Origin: a virus
DNA length: 33,207 nucleotides
Virus record (IMG/VR): IMGVR_UViG_3300002138_000145
Coordinates: 1 to 33,207 of that record
Reading direction: 5' to 3' (one strand)
Translations under genes and position numbers: made by a program
The notes under the pieces: generated by a model
The model's input: only the letters and a program-made list of their open reading frames with translations
Databases searched by the model: none
Told to the model about the DNA's origin: nothing
Shown here: piece by piece, positions 30,294 through 33,207 of the stretch
Layout: every line of letters starts with the position of its first letter
Position numbering within the stretch: position 1 is the stretch's first letter

Positions 30294-31187
30294 TTACACA
30301 TTACGTTCCATGACGTCAATGTATCGAGCTGGAGATCCAACTTTATATTTATGTGCATTATGTTTGTGAATCTTTTCGATATTATCGATATACGTTTTAA
30401 ATTCAGGATTCAAGTAAAGATTTTGAATTTGATCATGCAAACCAAGCTCTAAAAGGATTGTATAAGCTTCTAATATTTCATATGGTGCACCAATCATTTC
30501 TTCATCTGTTTTTGCATCATGAACATCGCCCATAGGTTTACGATTAATGATCGATTGTGGAACTCCACAGAGTTCAGCAAGAGCGTAAACTTCTGATTTA
30601 TGCAAATCACCAATTGGTTGAAGATCAACCATACCATCACTTGCTTTTCCGAAAAATCCAATATATGCACCTTCATCACGGTTTGTTGTACCGATAACTA
30701 TTGATTTAAATCCTTCATGCTGTAATTTTGCAGCCATTCCGTAAAGAGCTGGTGTACGTACAATAGAATCTATTTGGCCTTGTAACCAATTTGAATCCTT
30801 TGTATCACGTACTACAACGGTGTTATATGCTTTTGATGCTTCACTGAGATCTATCATTCTGAATTGGAATGCATCTGAGAAACGACACACATTTATTAAT
30901 TCACCAACATGCATTAATGCACTATCTTGACCAGTTATACCATTTGAATAAATAGGCATAAAACAACCCATAACACATTTTAAAGGACTTCCAGGTTGTT
31001 TTGATGCATCAAGAAACATTTTGTATACGAGACTTGAATCTACACCGCCAGACAATCCTAAAACACATGCATTAAGATTCTCTTTAGTAAAAAATTCATT
31101 AATGAGTCTTAATTTGGCAGCATACACATATAGTGCATCAAACGCACGAAGATTTTTTGTAAATTTGATTAGTTCTTGCTTATTCAT
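30294..31187 (-). CDS. nadE: NAD synthetase (ammonia-dependent type)
   Basis: A 297-residue NH3-dependent NAD synthetase, converting nicotinic acid adenine dinucleotide to NAD with ATP. The PP-loop G-L-S-G-G-V-D-S-S is at 44-52. I-G-T-T-N-R-D-E, D-L-Q-P-I-G-D-L-H-K-S-E-V and K-P-M-G-D-V-H-D-A-K-T-D-E-E match family segments for substrate binding. There is no glutaminase domain, and length is close to E. coli NadE (275). The start overlaps the end of the metallophosphoesterase gene by 8 nt. It suggests the phage restores host NAD during infection, possibly against NAD-depleting defences. Confidence 0.92.
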   Translation of the reverse strand: MNKQELIKFTKNLRAFDALYVYAAKLRLINEFFTKENLNACVLGLSGGVDSSLVYKMFLDASKQPGSPLKCVMGCFMPIYSNGITGQDSALMHVGELINVCRFSDAFQFRMIDLSEASKAYNTVVVRDTKDSNWLQGQIDSIVRTPALYGMAAKLQHEGFKSIVIGTTNRDEGAYIGFFGKASDGMVDLQPIGDLHKSEVYALAELCGVPQSIINRKPMGDVHDAKTDEEMIGAPYEILEAYTILLELGLHDQIQNLYLNPEFKTYIDNIEKIHKHNAHKYKVGSPARYIDVMERNV

Positions 31188-31794
31188 TTAAAAGTGTTTT
31201 AAGTTCAACAGTTTCTAATTCTTCAAGACATATAAAACGTGTGTCCATTATTGTAATATCTTTACTCTTATGATGGTGTCCAAATACCCATATTTTAGGT
31301 TTATGTATTTCAAACATTACATCTAATGAATCAGATGTAATCGAACGGTCAGCAGCTTTACCTGTATTATAATAACCGTAAAGAGATTGAGCTACACTTG
31401 TTGGGCAAGTATGTGATACAACAATATCAGGTTTTAATTGTTCATACATATCAATCATTTCACCAAATTGACGATAAGTGAGTTCTTCTTCAGGAAACCA
31501 ATCAAGACCTTCAGTACGTCTGTGTTGATCAATTGATTTTGCGCCACGAACACAAAACATACCTTCATGCATTCCATAATCACCAATACTATGTTGAGCA
31601 TTAACATATGGATAATAATCATGATTACCAAATAAAATTTTGTGATCGTCTTTATTGATAGACAGATTATCTATTAATTTATCATGGTGTTTCTTAAATC
31701 CAAAATCACCGACTTGAACAGATTTACCATTATAGTTTTCAATCAATTTAAAATACTGATCGACTTTACCGTGAACGTCTCCTATTAATAACAT
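31180..31794 (-). CDS. Metallophosphoesterase
   Basis: A 204-residue calcineurin-like phosphoesterase with all core motifs: G-D-V-H-G (5-9), G-D-F-G-F (29-33), G-N-H-D (56-59), S-H-T-C-P (137-141) and G-H-H-H (182-185). It is shorter than, and not closely related to, the phosphatase at 28993-29769; the lone G-D-F and G-H-H-H arrangement fits small phage or YfcE-like phosphodiesterases. Translationally linked to nadE by an 8-nt overlap. A TATATTCG box lies 4 nt before the ATG. Confidence 0.88.
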   Translation of the reverse strand: MLLIGDVHGKVDQYFKLIENYNGKSVQVGDFGFKKHHDKLIDNLSINKDDHKILFGNHDYYPYVNAQHSIGDYGMHEGMFCVRGAKSIDQHRRTEGLDWFPEEELTYRQFGEMIDMYEQLKPDIVVSHTCPTSVAQSLYGYYNTGKAADRSITSDSLDVMFEIHKPKIWVFGHHHKSKDITIMDTRFICLEELETVELKTLLNE

Positions 31795-31798
31795 GTCA

Positions 31799-31806
31799 CG
31801 AATATA
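31799..31806 (-). promoter_or_regulatory. TATATTCG promoter of the phosphoesterase-nadE unit
   Basis: TATATTCG on the minus strand ends 4 nt before the ATG at 31794, the same spacing as at the dCMP deaminase gene, predicting a leaderless message. Confidence 0.45.
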
Positions 31807-31822
31807 GTAAAAATATTTTAAT

Positions 31823-32431
31823 TTATGATGCTTCTGGAATAAATATGTAACCGTTTGTGAATTGTGCAGCCATATATTTAATAAAAGACTGCTTATCGTT
31901 ACGCCCTACTTTTCTGTTTAAGAGAATATTCATTAAACGACGTAAGAATGTCCATTTCTTACTTGATATCTGATCTGTACCATATCCAGTTTTTTGTATA
32001 ATTTTTACATCATTTGGTGTAGCTGGTTTGATTAGATGATAGGTACGTTTTGATTCAATGTCATGAATATAATTAATGATACTTAAATCAAGGAAATTCA
32101 AGATACGAATATCATCGTAATCTTTAATATTTTTATAAAAAAATGGACGTACTGCAAGCCATGCATAGTAATCTTCTTCTTCTTCAAATTCATAGAATGT
32201 AATTGAATCACGTCCTCTAACACGAAGCCAACCAAGATGCTCAGCTTGCTCCATATCAATCGCTGATAAAATACTACCAACTCTATTTAAAATGTAATAA
32301 AAGAAAAGTTTTTCATCATTAACATCTGGATAAACTAATCTATATGATTTAATTGTATCAAGACACTGATCAATGTCAATTGGTAATGAATTTTTTTTAA
32401 CTCGCTCAACTATATACGCACGTATTTCCAT
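31823..32431 (-). CDS. Unknown protein (202 aa)
   Basis: A 202-residue protein: N-terminal helix (E-I-R-A-Y-I-V-E-R-V-K-K), an acidic Glu-rich turn F-E-E-E-E-D-Y-Y-A-W near residue 80, and a basic C-terminal third (K-K-W-T-F-L-R-R-L-M-N-I-L-L-N-R-K-V-G-R). No catalytic motif or transmembrane segment stands out. The 83-nt gap upstream is very AT-rich and contains small aatattg/caatatt inverted repeats. Confidence 0.6.
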   Translation of the reverse strand: MEIRAYIVERVKKNSLPIDIDQCLDTIKSYRLVYPDVNDEKLFFYYILNRVGSILSAIDMEQAEHLGWLRVRGRDSITFYEFEEEEDYYAWLAVRPFFYKNIKDYDDIRILNFLDLSIINYIHDIESKRTYHLIKPATPNDVKIIQKTGYGTDQISSKKWTFLRRLMNILLNRKVGRNDKQSFIKYMAAQFTNGYIFIPEAS

Positions 32432-32514
32432 GATCTAAAAAGTTTAATAATTGTATTTTATTTTTCACAATTACATAATATTGTTATATATTATATTGAA
32501 AATCAATATTTTGT

Positions 32515-33096
32515 TTAATCAGATTCAAATAAACGAATAAAATCACGTATCATTTCAATATTAGTTTTAAGACGTTTTAACAACATATCGATATTTGAAT
32601 CACTTATATTAGTAATAACAGATGGAAATTTAGATATAAAAAATACTCGCACATCACTAGTATAAACATGTTCTTTATCAGATATAAAATATGGTTTAAT
32701 AACACCAATTTTTATATCTCGTAAATAAATATTGTACTCTAAAGTAAGATTTTTTTCATTATGTACAATATCTTTACGTAATTCAAAGTTATCAAGTTTT
32801 TTCTTTTTTCTCAAATTAATACTTGGTTGATTCTCTTGTTTATTATATCCTGTAGCAAGTATTTTAATTGCTGTACTTGATTTTTTTGAATTAATAATAT
32901 CATCAATTTCACAATCATTAAAAACGGTTTTTTCCACCATAGTATGTTCTGTAAGCTGTTCAGTAGGATTTATCATTGTTACCATATTGTCAATAAGGCA
33001 ATTTGTATCAGAAAAATCAATTACTGTAGATTGTTTTCTAGCCATTAATTGTTGTTGATGATGATACTTGTGTCTATAATGCGAATCTTTTCTCAT
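32515..33096 (-). CDS. Unknown basic protein (193 aa)
   Basis: A 193-residue protein with a His/Arg/Gln-rich start (M-R-K-D-S-H-Y-R-H-K-Y-H-H-Q-Q-Q), a central Lys-rich segment (N-L-R-K-K-K-K-L) and a C-terminal beta/helical part ending R-D-F-I-R-L-F-E-S-D. It may bind nucleic acid through its basic N-terminus, but nothing diagnostic is seen. A TATATTTG box lies 7 nt upstream of the ATG, between it and the tRNA gene. Confidence 0.6.
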   Translation of the reverse strand: MRKDSHYRHKYHHQQQLMARKQSTVIDFSDTNCLIDNMVTMINPTEQLTEHTMVEKTVFNDCEIDDIINSKKSSTAIKILATGYNKQENQPSINLRKKKKLDNFELRKDIVHNEKNLTLEYNIYLRDIKIGVIKPYFISDKEHVYTSDVRVFFISKFPSVITNISDSNIDMLLKRLKTNIEMIRDFIRLFESD

Positions 33097-33103
33097 AATA
33101 CAT

Positions 33104-33111
33104 CAAATATA
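33104..33111 (-). promoter_or_regulatory. TATATTTG promoter of the 193-aa gene
   Basis: TATATTTG on the minus strand, 7 nt before the ATG at 33096, located between the tRNA 3' end and the gene. Confidence 0.5.
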
Positions 33112-33137
33112 CACACAAATAAAGAACTACAGAAAAG

Positions 33138-33207
33138 TAGGGAAGGTAGGAATCGAACCTACGTTATACAAATTTACAGTTTGTGTTATTTGAGTTTTGC
33201 TGTGAGT
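33138..33207 (-). tRNA. Partial tRNA-Tyr (anticodon GUA)
   Basis: Read on the minus strand, the 3' part of a tRNA is clear: anticodon arm ACAAA-CTGTAAA-TTTGT with anticodon GUA, T arm GTAGG-TTCGATT-CCTAC, 3' acceptor strand CTTCCCT and discriminator A. CCA is not encoded. The 5' acceptor strand lies beyond the window. The region between anticodon and T arms is only about 5 nt, whereas bacterial tRNA-Tyr normally has a long variable arm, and the visible D-arm bases are hard to fold canonically, so the gene may be unusual or degenerate. Confidence 0.75.

Noticed and set aside
1-33207. CRISPR array, insertion sequence or integrase.
   Set aside because: No regularly spaced repeats, no transposase or recombinase motifs and no terminal inverted repeats were seen; the repeats found are explained by tag homology and one tandem duplication.

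Overview
The window reads as part of a large, AT-rich (roughly one-third GC), contractile-tailed, T4-type bacteriophage genome. The support is a gp32-type single-stranded DNA-binding protein with the C-x9-C-x2-C zinc motif, a gp25-type baseplate wedge protein, phage nucleotide-metabolism genes (class Ia ribonucleotide reductase, dCMP deaminase, a thymidylate-synthase-family enzyme), many tightly packed short genes with ATGA/TAATG overlaps, and part of a tRNA-Tyr gene at the right edge. Most starts lack a Shine-Dalgarno sequence and several genes carry a TATATTTG-type -7 box. Both are typical of Bacteroidota, so I infer a Bacteroidota host. The host itself is not visible in the sequence.

Layout. 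3-2828 (+): 3' part of a large virion structural gene, ending at a terminator shared with the facing operon. 2841-5326 (-): the gp32 gene and two unrecognised genes after it. 5416-16979 (-): a long accessory region in which most genes encode proteins opening with the same 12-14 residue sequence (consensus near M-[IF]-T-T-I-N-E-F-R-x-[LI]-N-E), interspersed with a RuvC-like resolvase, a deoxyribosyltransferase/NUDIX fusion, a dCMP deaminase, a thymidylate-synthase-family enzyme and a lectin-like protein. 17069-19388 (-): a DUF932-like protein and a RadA/DnaB-like ATPase. 19668-26879 (+): nrdA, nrdB, three small genes, an amidoligase-like protein with pentapeptide-type repeats, another common-N-terminus protein, and gp25. 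26880-33096 (-): a WYL-domain protein, several unknowns, two metallophosphoesterases, NAD synthetase and two further unknowns. 33138-33207 (-): partial tRNA-Tyr.

The main discovery candidate is the shared N-terminal sequence. It occurs 13 times in 12 otherwise unrelated proteins. In most copies it ends in (I/L)-x-E, which is the recognition pattern of the T4 gp21 prohead protease, and in T4 a short N-terminal peptide of this size (the capsid-targeting sequence) directs internal proteins into the prohead. I infer that this region encodes a modular set of capsid-packaged, co-injected proteins. Recognisable cargo includes a GNAT-type fold, an isochorismatase-like hydrolase fused to a ParB-like domain, and an LPD29-like domain. 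The family shows ongoing shuffling: a tandem duplication with a decayed leftover, an in-frame fusion with a second tag in mid-protein, and exact DNA repeats in tag-coding sequence. Several of these genes have an ATATATAA element 17-20 nt before the start codon, which I propose is the late promoter.

A second strong lead is the thymidylate synthase homologue at 13893-14999. It has Asp where thymidylate synthases have the dUMP-reading Asn. Asp there is characteristic of dCMP hydroxymethylase, so this phage may make modified cytosine.
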